Notes under the pieces: generated by a model
Told to the model about the DNA's origin: nothing
Databases searched by the model: none
The model's input: the letters and a program-made list of their open reading frames with translations, nothing else
Shown: piece by piece, positions 23,943 through 38,100 of the stretch
Position numbering within the stretch: the stretch's first letter is position 1
How the letters are laid out: each line of letters opens with the position of its first letter
Made by a program: the position numbers and the translations under genes
Origin: Amblyornis subalaris
Lineage: Eukaryota; Chordata; Aves; Passeriformes; Ptilonorhynchidae
NCBI GenBank assembly: GCA_018881555.1
Contig: JACAXG010000013.1
Span: forward strand, 9,710,191-9,774,190
Direction: 5' to 3'
DNA length: 64,000 nucleotides

Positions 23943-26900
23943 CTGATAAAAAAGAAGAGGATGGATTATTTTTCTGGTGGGCTCCTTCCATAATCTTCAT
24001 AACCCAAATCCAGGTGCTAATTTTCCATTGCTCTACAGACATCTGGTAGACACCTTATACCTGGCAGATGAAAATTGACTCCTGGATCTTAACACAACAT
24101 GTAATTATATACTTATCTTGACCTTTATAGAGTCAACTATATGTATATATGATCACTTCTTTAGTATTTATAACTACTTGACTGCTGAACAGTGAAGAAA
24201 GGTACACAAAATCTCAGCAAGTGATGCAGCATTTGAAAAAATTGAAGTTATATTTGTACTGCTAAAACAGGCTAAAGAAGGGTTCTTAATTTGATAGATA
24301 ACAGAAAACCAGAAATTAAAAACCTCAGCTTTTGGATTTGTTCAGAAAGCAGAAACAAAAAGGAATCCTACCTGCCCTTTTCAGGATAGAGAACTTACAT
24401 AACTATAAATTGTGTGCTGTGAGCGAGCATACATCCTCTCTCCATGTCACGTCTGCTTTGTGTGAAAATCAAAGTCTCTTTCAAAGCGTATTTCTGCTAG
24501 GGTTTGACCTTTACATAGGTGGTCTCAACATGTATTTTANAACAAATATCGATACTCTGTGAAACTCCATGCAGAAAGCTGCCATCCTCACATCCTGCTG
24601 TTAAATGTATGCGTAAGGAAGAATAACAAGATTAAAAAGGCTAACAAGCTAGACTCAGTACAGAAAGGGCTTTTAAGGCAATGGATTTCTCAGGCTTGCA
24701 CAAGCACTAGTGCATAAAGTCTGTTTGCTGTGCCTGTGCTCAGGCTGGTCAACCCCAAAGAATCTCAGGTCTGGTCGGGCAGTTAAGAGCATGGGAGAGC
24801 CCACGTCTGTCTGTGTAGGCCTGGTGTGGATCATATTGTCCTTGGTCTTTCCCCTCAACTNGTCCTCTGTATCTTCTCTCCAGGTTTCAGGTAGACCAGA
24901 CAGGAGGACAGAGAAAGGATGGAAAATTGTGTCTCCCATCCTGTGAACTGCTCTCTCTTGCTCCTGCCCTTCCCACAGCCCTGCAGGGTGTGGGACTCAC
25001 ACCTGTGAGACTGGTCTGCAGGTGCCCTCGCAGACCAGAGTCTGCCTTCCCCAGCTGGAGAAATACATCTGCTTCATACACTGAAATTGTCTGAGACACA
25101 GTGCCTTGCCTTGCCAATGAATAAATACGAAATTCAGACCCCTTTCTTCTTCTCAGACTTGAGGGCTTTAATGCTGTGCAGTTTGTGACCCAAAACAAAG
25201 TGCAGAGGCAGTCCTGAGATGCAGATGTGCAAAGCACTGTCAGACAGCTCTCCAGGGAAAGCCTGGAGCAGGCAGGGCACAGGCCAGGCCCCCCCAGAGT
25301 GCTGCAGCTAGAACAGAAGGCAGTACTGGGGGGAAGAACTGAGGTGAGAAAGGATTTAAAGAAAACCCAAACTCTTGGAAAGAAACCAGAACCTCAAGGC
25401 TCCAAGTGAGGAGATACGGAGCAGGCAGCATTGTGAGATGGACCATGGAATGGAACTTAAAATTCAGTGCATTTTAGCAAAAGGTGGTTTTGCCACTGCT
25501 GAGTTCTGCTGGCACAGCTCAGTTGTAGCAGAAACTGGGGGCTGGATATTCTGTGGATGAAGGGCTCTGCAGAAAATAATCTGAGGTACCTACATGCAGG
25601 AACAGCAGTTCTCCAACTTTGAACAAATGAAGATAAAACCCTTAAGCTCAGTAACCTGCTGAGGCAGCAAGGATCTCAACTGTGCTGAATTCCCAAGATG
25701 GAGACANGAGCTCTCTATCCACGTGTTTGATGCAGCTCTCAGTAGAAAGCTCAGGGTCAAAAATGACACCGTGAATGAGGGCTGATAGGAAAACAAAAAT
25801 CACACAGGAGCAAAACAGACTGGAAAAGGATGCCCTGCCTAGAAGACATGAGACCTTACTGAACTGTGTGTTGTTTATCCTGATCTGAACTTATATAATG
25901 TAACGTGAAATCACAAGAGCATCTCAACTCAAATGGGGAGATAATAATAATAATTCGAAGAAAAATACCATCTAGTCTTGAAAGGTTCCTTTTCAGGCAA
26001 AGTTACGGCTCAGATTCTAATGCCTTAAAGCACTTACAAAATCAGATACTAAAAATATTTTCCTGATTTTTGTAATAGCAGTGTGCTGCACTACTTCACG
26101 GGAAATGGGATGAGGAGGAAACTAGCAAGATAGTCAAACCAACACATTTCTTTCAATGTCCAAGAAAAAAACAAATAAAGCTCTGAAATAGATGGTGCAA
26201 CTCAAACCAAGCATATCTGCTTAAAGAATTAGTAAGGTATTGAGCACCAAAAGTAGTAAGCTTCCCATATGCATAATGGGAGCAGAATCGTTANGGTTTT
26301 TAAACCATTTTTGTTCAGCAACCTATCAAAATAATTATCCCTCTCCAAATATTATCCAATCTCAATTAAAGTTATCCTTAACNTACTCTGTTGCAACACA
26401 GAGTAAAACTACAATTCTGGATGCAGAAATCTTTTTCATATAGAAACATTCTTAAATTCAGCTAAGTAATGCACTGTAATGTACCTAAAAACNGGAATAT
26501 ATTTAGTAACTCTCAAACATACAGGAATATTTCAAAGGCTTGCTTATAGTCTTGATCAGCTCAACAACATTGTGTTTATGATAGTGAACAATTATGTAGC
26601 AGATTTGTACCGGTAAACTTTGAAGCACCCCAGAAAGAAAGGTTTTCCTGATGGGAAAACAAAAGCACACGATATATAGTGACTTATCCAGGGTTATATA
26701 ACTGAATAAATGAATGGTTCGTGAACTGGAAGGTTGAACCCAGGCATCTGACTTCCACACTGATCAATTATCCCTGTGCAGCACATGTGCCTGACACATC
26801 ACATGTCTGTACACATCATAATTGTTTCTTCACTCAAATGCCCCCAAATCCACAAAAGGAAAACTGAGAGGAAAACACTCAAACCTTGGCAAGAGTGCGA

Positions 26901-29154
26901 TGACCGGGGTGATAAGGCACAGTAAATAGAAGGTGGGGTCTGTGACCTGTCTCTCCATAATCCAGTAAGGGTTGGTGGGAGGGTTGCAGAGCAGGCAGGC
27001 AGCGTTGTAGATCAGAGAGAAGACAAGGTACAAGGCCACACTGCAGATCATCGCCACCAGCTGCAGCAGGGTCTGCAAACATGAGAGCACGAAATGAGGT
27101 GATGCCTGTGAAACCCTGACTCTGGGTGTAAGACAGGAGGAGACAGAGACAGGCTGGAAATACTGTATCTAATAGTCCATTTTACTGAAATCTGCAGTAG
27201 GAGAAATAGGCCGAAATTAACCTAGGAAACAACAGCGAATACAGTTCTCTAAGTGACATGTGCTCATTTATCGAGGTGTGCAAATATTGTGCACTGTCCT
27301 GTCCAAAGGCCTGCTAGAAACAAAATCTGTCACTGTGCACATGAAGGTAATATCCTGGGGCTAACGAAAAATTCTGGCACTCTGTGAAATCTCAGTGCAT
27401 CTGTTACTTACATTTTGTGACCCAGAATTCAGATAAATGACTCTGAAAGACAATTCCGTGCCTACACAGGATGCGATGTTGACAAAAACCCAATAGTGCT
27501 GTGAACAGGACAGGCCAAACACATACCCATGTTTTCATTTCCAGAGCCTGGTGCAAGAGGATGGTCAGGAGGGAGATGGTGTTGATGGGGTTTCCAAAGG
27601 AAAACACATCTATGTCAGAGTCCTCGTACATCTAGAAAACAGGCAGAGAGACCGTGGTGAGCCCTGACTATTCAGAAGGGAATTTTCTACTTTAAAGCAG
27701 GACAGGAGAATGAGAATATTAATGAGCCTGTTACTTACCAAATAAGGGACAAAGAAGCAAATGAGGCTCTGATAGAAGGCATCCAACATTGTAACAATAA
27801 AAGTTGACAGGTTGTATATCTGCAGGAGTTTATAGATAACAGTCATTATGACGGGACATACATCTCTAGCCTGTCCTGCAGACATAATTGCTGCCTGTTT
27901 TTCTTCCATTCAAACTACTGATTATTGCTAGCTGGTCTCCCTTCATGAGTAAATGCCTCCTGAGCAGCTGAATAAACCAAAGGCTTATCTCTGAACAAGC
28001 CTTTTCTCTGTGTTAACTAAAGATAGACCTCAACAAGTCNACCAAGAGTCTTAAAAGCTGAATTTCATGAGTGTCCCATCCCTTCCCAAGGGATCTCATT
28101 CCTCAAGTTCTTTATCAGAGCTCTTCCTAGAGCTATAGAATTGGTCAAAAGTCCTTTCTTCCATTGAAACACTAATTTTGTGCTGTTTTAATTAGACTAC
28201 TTGTCATATTTAAACTTCTCCAGTGACCTATGGGGTCCCAGGTTGCAGGGAGTGGGATGCATTACTGGAGTGACAGAGGGCTGGGCTCCTGTTGTTTCAA
28301 TGCAGACAAAATGCCAAAGCAGCAACAATGACCTCTTCAAAATGCCAAATAACACATATTTCAAATACATGTGAGGCCCAAGAGCGCCTAAGAAAAGGGA
28401 TGGAAAGTTCTACAAAGAATCCTCAAATTCTGCAGTCTGCAGTGAGGGTTTTTAAAAACATCATTAAACACAATCTGAACTACCAGCATTCTTCAGTGTT
28501 AAAAGTCACAGTCCAGGACAATGAAAGTAAGTATTAGGAGAAAAAGGAAGAGAGGTAAGGATTCCTAACTACCCTGCAATTTCCNTGATTTAAAACTAAG
28601 GCCACTTGATATTTTGGTCATTGATATTTTCATAATTTCCTATTAAAAATTTTAAAGCAATTTCAGAATAAGTGCTACTGTACTGTATGCATATACAAAA
28701 CCAAGTANGTATGCCTGTCTCTGTGTGCTCTTTGCAAACAGGCAGAGGAAGTAAAGACATATTTCATGCGTATTTTCTGAAGGTTGCCAATACTGACTAG
28801 TCAAGTAAGTAAATAAATGGAACAATTCATGCCTGGACCAGCCTAGACACCAAACTGTGACAAAATCCTTTATGAATTAGCAGGTGTATTTCTGAACCTG
28901 AGAGTAACAAAAAAAAAGTCAGGTTGCTTATTGATTTAAGGGTTTGTGTTTTCTTGTCACTCTTTGCTGCAATCTTTTTAACGAGGTTTTCTTCAGTACA
29001 TTGTTTGAAGCACCAAATCTGAGCCAAGTTGAATCAAGGACCACCTAAGCTATTTTACCCTCACCTCTTACATTTCTTATCCTGTTTTCTTTCTTTCTCC
29101 CTATGCCTTCACCAAGAACCTCTCTATATATACGGTGCATCCATATATGCACGC

Positions 29155-29196
<42 letters not shown>

Positions 29197-32100
29197 TAGC
29201 CCCACCATCTCTCCTTCAATCAGAAAAACCAACCACAGGGCTGATTCACTAGCATCACACTTATTATACTGCAGCATGCTGATATCAAATTGGAGTGCTC
29301 CATATATTTAATGGCAGAATAAACCTTCCCATTGACATCTTCCAACTATGACCAAACACCCAGCCTCACTTCCAGGGAGAAACTTCAATCATATGTTCCT
29401 TACCAGTTTTTGTGACAGCTACAATTCTACCTTCTTTTAGTGGACACCAGTAAACTAGNCATCAAAAAATGGATAATTTGGTTCCAAGTAAGTCTAAACT
29501 CTTTTCTTGCTTCCCTCCTTCCTAAACCAAAAATCCTGTGGTCCTCTGGATTATCACGCAGTTATTTCAGCAATCATGACATACCTCTGAATTTTGTCCA
29601 TTCTTGTACAACTCGGGCAAACCTAGAAGTGTTTCTGCAGAAACGTCTTTATCCAGGACTCCAAAGAGAAGAGGGGGCACTGAGGTGAAGAAGAGGTTGA
29701 AAAAAATCATCTGCCAGTAATCTATCATTGCGCTGCCTGAGAACCCACAGAAGAACTGGTACCAGAAGAGCAGGTTGACGTAGCTCTGGGGAGAAGCAAA
29801 AGCAAACACAGATTCTTGTTACAAGCTGCACTGTGGCTCTCCCTCTATGTACCAGCACATCCTTCATGCTGATGTGATTTCATTTCTCCTTGGGTTGTGG
29901 GAGTNATGAAGCTGCACTTTTCCTGTGGCCTCTTTACGTCCTCTTCCTTTCCCCACACTGTTCCCTACTGTTACACCTGCTCTGGACCTTTACTTTGAAT
30001 GGACAGGTGGTCTCTGTCTCTTATAGTTCCACCCATGAAGTTTATGGGGGACATTGGTTATTAACAGAGTCTTTTAAGAAGAGAATTTGGTTAAGGGTAC
30101 TGCACTTCATTCCATAAAGCAATATATCTTAAGGGTCTGTTTCACAGTGATCCACTGTGGTACAGGTTTTTAAAACCCATTAGGTTTCCTTAAGAACATA
30201 TCAGAGAATAATTAAGTAAACTGTTCACAGCCCTGAGCACTAGATTTTAGAATCCTTTTACAAACTGGTTGTCCATGCAGAATCAAAAGCCTGCTGCTCC
30301 CTAATGCTACTGGGGAGATAAAAGAACAGCAGCAGCCCAGTCTGGAGAGCTATTTCACATTGCAAATAAATAGCCTTTGAACTCTAAAAGGATGTCCAAT
30401 CAAAAAAGGGAAAGTGTTCACTTCCACTACAAATTTTAACTGTGATAAGAAGTAATCCTTATTCAAAATTATTAAAAACTCCACAAAAACAGATACTTTG
30501 AATTCTAAGTAAATAACCTTTCATGCTCAAAGTGTATTTCATGTCAAATGGACTTGTTTGCCCAGTCCTTTAGAAACTAAATTACTCTATTTTTTCCACT
30601 TTACATTATACTTCAATGCACAGATCATTTGCATATACATTAAAATTTTAATAAAAATGCCAGGTATGACTGCATCATTACTTGCAAGTGGTTCCTATAA
30701 AAATTCAGAGGTTTCACAGGCAAGCAATTCTTAGTGCAGACTCATCTTCTACATTCTAGTGCTAATAATCTGATCTTCCTTATGCAAATTTTATTTTGAA
30801 GCTCATGGGTATTACTAATAAAGTTTCTTGAACTACCATATGAAGTTACTAAGCCTTGAGTCCTTTTTCCCTGTGGAATAATGGTATTTCAAAATATATT
30901 TAGAGACCATTTTTTATTCAATCCCTATGCAGCACATTGCTCTGAAGGAAGTGGCACACTATAAACTTGCAAAGTGAAGAAACACCAACTGAAGCTTCAT
31001 AAAAAGTAAGAGTATAGCCTGCAAAAACCAAAACCCAACCAACCAAAAAAAACCCCACCAGCCCTGGAATTAACCTTTGCTAGGATGACAACTTCCATAA
31101 TTTTAATAACCTTACCACATTTTTGTAGAAAAAGTAAATCACCATCTTTGCCAGGCGAGCATAACACCAATGTCCGTGGACAAGAAGGAGCTTTTTGAGA
31201 TGCTTAAATCGGGATATTGCAAAGTCACTGGCCATCACAGCCTTTGGGAAAAGGAATAGAGGGTCATTTACAAGATATCCTTTTCACACCCAATAGAATG
31301 AAATTTAACCATGGACATGGAAATAATTTCCTAGTACTGCATATTGTAGAAGAAAAAACCCAACACACTAACCCTCAAGAACATGGTTGGAAATTTATCT
31401 CTGCAGAAATCTCCATTTAAGGAGAATGAGAAAAGGGCATGTGTGGGAAAGAATTCAGGGCAGAAGACACTGGAAGAGAATCCACAAAACCTCGAAATGC
31501 AGTAGCTGAGAGGATTCAGAAACCAGATGCTCTACTAACACTGGACAGACATCTGCTAATTTTCCAGGCTCATGAGCAAACACAGGTTTGTCCACCCATG
31601 ATAATTGTTGGCTCAAAATGCTCTTTTTTTTGGCTGGACCCATAATTATGAACTGCACATTAATTTATGACAGTAATGATGCCAACTTGCATTTTTAAGA
31701 TGACTCTTGAGAGTGTAGGGCTGCTATGAAACTTATTAAGCCACAAGGGACTACCCGACAAAAGGAAATAAACTGAGAGGATACCTGCATGCCTTCTTGA
31801 CCAGATATTCCAATTCCAACATCAGCTGCTTGAATCATACTCACATCATTTGCACCATCCCCTAGAATGGAAAGACAGAAGGGAACAATAAAAGTGCAAG
31901 AAAGGGTGTTTAATACACAGTGCCTCTACCAGAAGAAGGAAATAATCCTAGTTATGCTGATTATATCAGCTATTCTGTACCACCATGCATCTTGATTAGG
32001 AGAACTGATACTTGGCATCAAGCATTAAGCAATCATGACTTCTAGGCTCTGATCTTGGTAGGAACATCCTCCCTCCTTCCCGGAAGCCCAACATCAGGAC

Positions 32101-35100
32101 CAGCTGGGTGGTGACATGGCCACTCCAACACCATCTACAACTGCATCATTTTGTGTTTCTGCTTGGGGAACACCATATGCTCAGGAATATGCTTTGCAAC
32201 ACCTTACTTCACCGAATTCTCTGCATCTATGACAAATTTGATTGCAGATGACAATGTAACAAGCCAGTTTCAGGAGTTATTTTGCTCATTTCAACTCACA
32301 GCAATATGTTAAATATGTAACCAAATTCTCAGGGATAGAACAGCCATGGTTGCTGCTTGCAGTGTGGAGATTTGTAAATTAGGTTAGCTGGTAAAGTAAA
32401 GTAAATGAAGCAGAAGGATGAAAACTTATGTTTTGAACTGTAAGGCAAAGCAAAAATTTTAAAATACAACTGACTCTTCCTCTTCTGTTTGGTCCACAGA
32501 GGTGTATTTTTTTAGTTTGAAGTCATCTAAATCAATTCTGCAAGGATTTTAGTGGCATCACTTACCAAAAGTGAGGCAGAAAACGCAAAGCATTTCACAT
32601 TATTTGGAGGTAAAAGGCAAATGAGTCAGTGCTTAATACCACTCTGGAGATAACTTTGTTTTCACAAGCTGTGAAAATCTGACAGGAAAAGGGCTTTATG
32701 AAAAGACAAAACAGTGACTGCTCTTGAGTTCCTTCCAGGCCCAAAGCAAGGACATTCCGGAGGGAATGTGTGCATGTGTTTGTACTGGTGTACATGAAAG
32801 GGACTGCTGGGAGATTCTGAATTTGGAGTGGCTTTACCTTGTTTAAAGGGGGCCAGATTTGCTTAGTGAAAGCTGAAGAAGGGCTTTCACATGGGTTTTG
32901 ACCAGGAAAGATTATTCAATTCCCTTTCCTATCTGCATCTATCTGAGGCACAAAACCCATCCCATACAACATATTCCAGACATTCCTCTTAGAGAAAGAA
33001 CCTGCTTCCCCTTTCTCCTGTGAGATTCAGAGTGGAAGTACCTATGGACAGGGTCATCGCTTTCAGCTGCCTCCGGACAAGCTTGACCACCATGCTCTTC
33101 TGCAGAGGAGTGGCGCGGCAGCAGAGCACGGAGCGGCAGTGCCGCGTCAGCGCCAGGAACTTCTCCTCCAGGCCCCCNTGGAAGATGATGTCCAGCGTCT
33201 GTCCATCAACCACCAACCCAAACTCGGGACTGGGGGCCTCAGAAGCTGAGAAAGACGTTGGGATAATGCCAAAAAGTTTCCTCCGCGGTTTGTCACACTC
33301 ATAATTCTTCCTCACCTCTTCCAGGGTTAAATTCAGGAGAGATTCGCAAGTTTCCTGTGAGAAAACAGACGTGGTTCTAGAAATAAGTTATCTCCATCTC
33401 CCTTTACAGCACAGCACCTTGCCAAGTGTATGTTTGTATAAGCGTGCCAGTGGGTTTAGGTCTATCAGACAAATGTTAGGGAAAACTGACTGAGAAATGC
33501 ACTGATTCATCTGATTGGAGATTGTTTCAATGACGCCATCAAATCCTTCGGTGAAAACACTGCATTTTATCAGCCAGTTAACTGAAGTAAGGAATTATTT
33601 TAAAAGAAAATAAAATAATCTTTATGTCAGGAGGACATATGTGCATTTATGCTGAGAGTTCAGATATTAAAAAGAAAATCCTTTTTTTTTTAAGGAGATT
33701 GAAAAATCTAGTTCTGATATGAATGATGTGAGATATTGCAGCATTTACTTGCATGACAAATAAACTGCAGTAGAGAAACAAGAGGTTCAGATTTTCAAAA
33801 TTATCCAATAACTTTGAGAGTTTGGCCTTTTCTAAGTCACATATCAGGCATGTGTCACAATTGGGAACAGAAATAAAACTTCATACTTTCCATACTTTCC
33901 AGCACTGTGCCTCAAACACAAATAAAGTCCTTCTCTCAGTAAATCTGCCTCATTTTGGACCAAGTCCCCTTTTAGATGCAAACAACCAGAATTAACTTAG
34001 GAATAGACACAAACAGATTTAAGGGGAGCACTCTTAGCCCTCCCATCCAGATCTCCTTAATTGGCACATCACTATCAGAGAAAACCCAGAATGATCTCAA
34101 AGTTATTTTGCTGCCTCTTAATACTGAAAGCCCTCCTTCTGTGGCATGGCACTGAATACCTGAGGAGCTAATCACTCCTTTTTCTACCTTTTCTGTCAGC
34201 TTTATTGAGTGATGATTCACTTCTAAAACGCTATTTTCACTTTATGTAGCATAAGGTACATGTGTAGGATGTTTGCAAGATTTAAATTACACTTAAGTGG
34301 GAGGTTCTGGAATCAAATGTACTTCTGACATCTAATAAAAAGCTGCATCTAGCCTGCACACTTAAAACCTCTAAAAAATATTGAAGCAGCACCATCATTC
34401 TGTGACCAAAAACTGTAGTGGAAATTCCTGGTTTGCCTTGGCTTGCCTTTTGAAATGAATCCCCCAAGCTACCTAATTATGTTGCATCTTCCTGGAAGAG
34501 AATTCATTTTCAGTGTTTGAATAAGCTGCTGGGCTCAGAGGGTAGAGAGGCCCTTCCCACTGAAGCCACTTCAAGGGTTAACTTTGGCAAAGTTAACAGG
34601 TTAAATGCTTTGCATGCATTATGTATGTTCCTCACTGCTGCTATTGGGAGCCTCCTTCAGAACCAGTGTCCGTCGTCGGTTTCATTTTGAAAGTGAGGGA
34701 ACGAAATCTTACTGTGGAGAACCTCCAGTGCCCACGGAGGCTCAGGGAATCCCACAAGCCCCCAAGGTGTGTTCAGGCTGCTCCTGAGCCTGGATCCAGG
34801 GCCACAGAGGCTGCTGTGGGTGAGCGCCCGTGCCGGCGTTTCCTGGAGCCAGGGTGGTCCCGCCGATGGCATCGCTGCTCTGGCAGAAACCACCTCCTAA
34901 TTTCCATCCTAAATGTATTCACTCTGCCTCCCGTTAAAGCAGATATGCGTATCAAATGAAATTACACATCGACGCAAGGAATGTTTTCTGTGCCAAATTC
35001 CATATCATCTTTGCGTGTTTCTCTATTTCCGTGACATTAAAAGAGACAGACATTTGCATGGGATTTTATTCTCGTTTGGAGAGCTACTAGCTGCGGACAA

Positions 35101-38100
35101 AAGCAGTTGGAAAGTAGGCCATCTCACTGCTCTATGCAACTGCCTATCATAAGGAAAATGTATTTTAACTTTATTTAATTAATCCTCACAATAGCTTTAT
35201 TGAGAAAAGCAAGCTTGTACTGGTAACCCTGCTTCCGTGGGGAGAAAAGCTGAGACNACCGAGACGGGTGACTCGTCTGGTCACACAAGGAAGCCCTGCC
35301 TGCCCTCCGCAGCCTCGTGCCAACCCGTGGAAAGGCTGAACTCCCCGTGCCTCCTGCTCCTGCTGAGCGGGGGCCGTGAGTGACGCTGCAAAAAAGACAG
35401 AGCAGCACCAGGGAGAAGGCAGCAGCTGCTCTGGGGGCACTGCAGGGCTCTATGGGAAGTAAAAGGTCACCAGCAAGAAAATGCAAAAAGGGCATCACAG
35501 CTGGTATTTTGGACCCTTCTGTGTTTATAAATGGTCAGGGCTGACCTTCCTAAGCAAACGGGTCTGGTTTAACCATAATGCCTCGACTCTCTCTCCCTGT
35601 AATCCATCTCACAAAGCCACCTGTCCCACCTGGATGCCTGGGGGGATGAGATGTGAGGCTGTGCACAGTGGTGGCCATTCTGCTTTCTGAAATCAAGGCG
35701 TGGTTTTCCTGGCACCCTGCTTATGTTGCTCCACATCCAGCAGAAGCCAAGTTGGCTTGTCTAAAGACTTTTACTTTCACCACCCATAATGGCATTTACC
35801 CTCTTCGGAAGTTAGGACTTTATTTTCTCTCTTCTGTTCAGACGTGTCTAGTAATAGCCATAGATTGCACCCCAGATTGCTCACTGTGTTTTAGTGAGTC
35901 ACAGGAGCTGACAGACCTGCCCTCGAAGTGATTATCCTCATTTGGGAGTATGTTTGCCTTGCCTACTGCCTGCCCTTCTTGTTGCCCATGNAAATTCAGG
36001 AAATATCTGTGCACATCAATGACTACGTGAGCCACCACGAAATGTCAGCAAAGTGACTGTGTTTTTAACTGGCCNCTGCTTGAACAAAAAGATACTGGAT
36101 TAAATTTTGCGCTAATAAATTTCTGATTAAGTCTAATCCTTTTAGGGAACATGTGACTAGAAAGTTCTGAATTTACTTAAATCTACACCTTCATACTTTT
36201 TCTTGGCTGATTCATATAGCACTTTCCGAATATCTTCTAATAGATATCACCTAGGGTTAAACTGAAATTTCCATTGTAAGGTGGAAATCCAGATATCCAT
36301 GTTATTAAGGAATTAGGCACTTAAACAGCATATTACCTTTTTCCTAAAGCTACTAATTCAGGTAATAGCTGGCAATTCGGGTAATTAGGTAATTTTTAAA
36401 AAGAATATTTTCATCTGGAAAAATCTGTGTATTCTAATTGAATGAAACTCTACATAAGTGTCTTGTACTTAAATTCATCCTGTTATGTGTGGTATACAGA
36501 GTTTCTGGCCTAATGCTNTGTGGATTTTTTTTGACTGTTCTGTGTTGAGTGAGGTCTAAAGCAAAGCAATGCCAAACTACAAGATACAAAGAAAGAGCAA
36601 GATAGCAAATTCTCTGCATTTTGTCTTTCTCTGCTTACCTTNTTTTCAGTGTTGATGGTGAAGACAGTGTCTCTTTGGTTCAGGAGTTTACAGGAGTATG
36701 CAATGTTAACTGCTGTCTCCTGTTTGTCTCCTGTCAACACCCAAATTTGTATCCCAGCTTCTCGGAGAGCCATGATAGTGTCAGGTACTCCATCTTGCAG
36801 CCGATCTTCAATCCCTGTTGCTCCTGGGCAAACAGGAAAAGAAGACAAATAGTTTTCTTCATTTGAAAATCACATTGCTATTTCCTTGTTTAAGAAAAGG
36901 TCTTTGATTTCCAATCATGCTCCTGAACTTGTCAAGAAGTGAGCCAAGGTGTTGTCCAGCAAATAAACACACAGGCACAAGATCTGCATTTGGATTAAGG
37001 TCTGAACNTGTCAACAATCAAGTTCTGGCTCTTCATTTTGCTCATTGCTAGAACAATGCATTTCACTTCTTCCTAATAATCCAAAACGACAATGTGCTGG
37101 CAGAAGAATCACACCATATGCATTTTTAAAGTACTGCATTAAGTCCCATCAAAGGAACCAGAAAAGATGAACTTGGACTGTTTAAATGGATGCTGTCCCT
37201 ATTGTCAAGTCAGATGCTTCAGCCGTCAAAGGCAGAAGAAACAGCACAGTGAATATTCTTTTTGAAAATGCACAAATTTAGAAGCAGATGCCAACATGCA
37301 TCCTGATGGTGTTGGTAAAACACCATCTGAATGTTACAATACTCCTTATCTTTTCCACTAGAGGTCAGTTTGAAGATGCTGTAACTGAGATACATTAGAT
37401 ATTGATTTAAGCTAAGAGAACACTTTTCTCAAATTAAAGTATGAAAGCACACACAGCCTCAGACGTTGGCAGAGGTAACAGATTCTGACAAGATCTACAT
37501 TACCTCTTATGTGTTCTGCTTATGGCATTTACCATTATTACTCTAATTTTTTAAATCACCACAGAGATTATGAGAAGCCATAATGCTAATAGCTTGCAAT
37601 CACAGAAATTTAGGATAACAAAGTACGGGCACAAATTGTGTTCAGAGAAAAATGAGACTGAGACAACTCCAAAAATCAAGGTCCTAAAGAACAAAATGTT
37701 TGGAAACAAAAGAGAACAGAAAGCACTGAAGTGCTCCATAATTTAACAGAATGATGTTGCTAGATATGACAGTGATGAATGATGCAGAAATGTCAATCAA
37801 TGTAAGTTTTAACATNAAACATCTTTTTGCAAAGTGCAGAAAGCAAACAAAACAATGCAACAAAGCAGGAATTCACTAGCAAAACACCTACATGTTTAAG
37901 TTACTGGGTTTTATAATACAATTCAATTACCAAAATACCCTTGGAATTTGTGATCAAAACTGAAGTCAATTTATAGTATTTTACAGGTTTATCTAAGGAC
38001 ATGGACCCACAATTGAATTGTGGGAACTTCATTATCTACTGTGTCAGCTGAGCCACAGTAATAGCTGATGTGCATGTTCTTTGCTCCTGGCACACAATAG

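Larger units (their letters stand above)
33355..36638 (-). other. ATP10B intron with palindrome and SINE relic
   Basis: 3.3 kb, GT/AG borders. It holds the GTTAAC palindrome at 34577, a GC-richer block at about 34650-34910 with GAAAGTGAGGGAACGAAA (34689-34706), and the MIR-like relic at 35155-35300. Confidence 0.85.

Noticed and set aside
29160..29193. CRISPR-like or other array
   Set aside because: It is a plain dinucleotide microsatellite; there are no spaced direct repeats of CRISPR type anywhere in the window.
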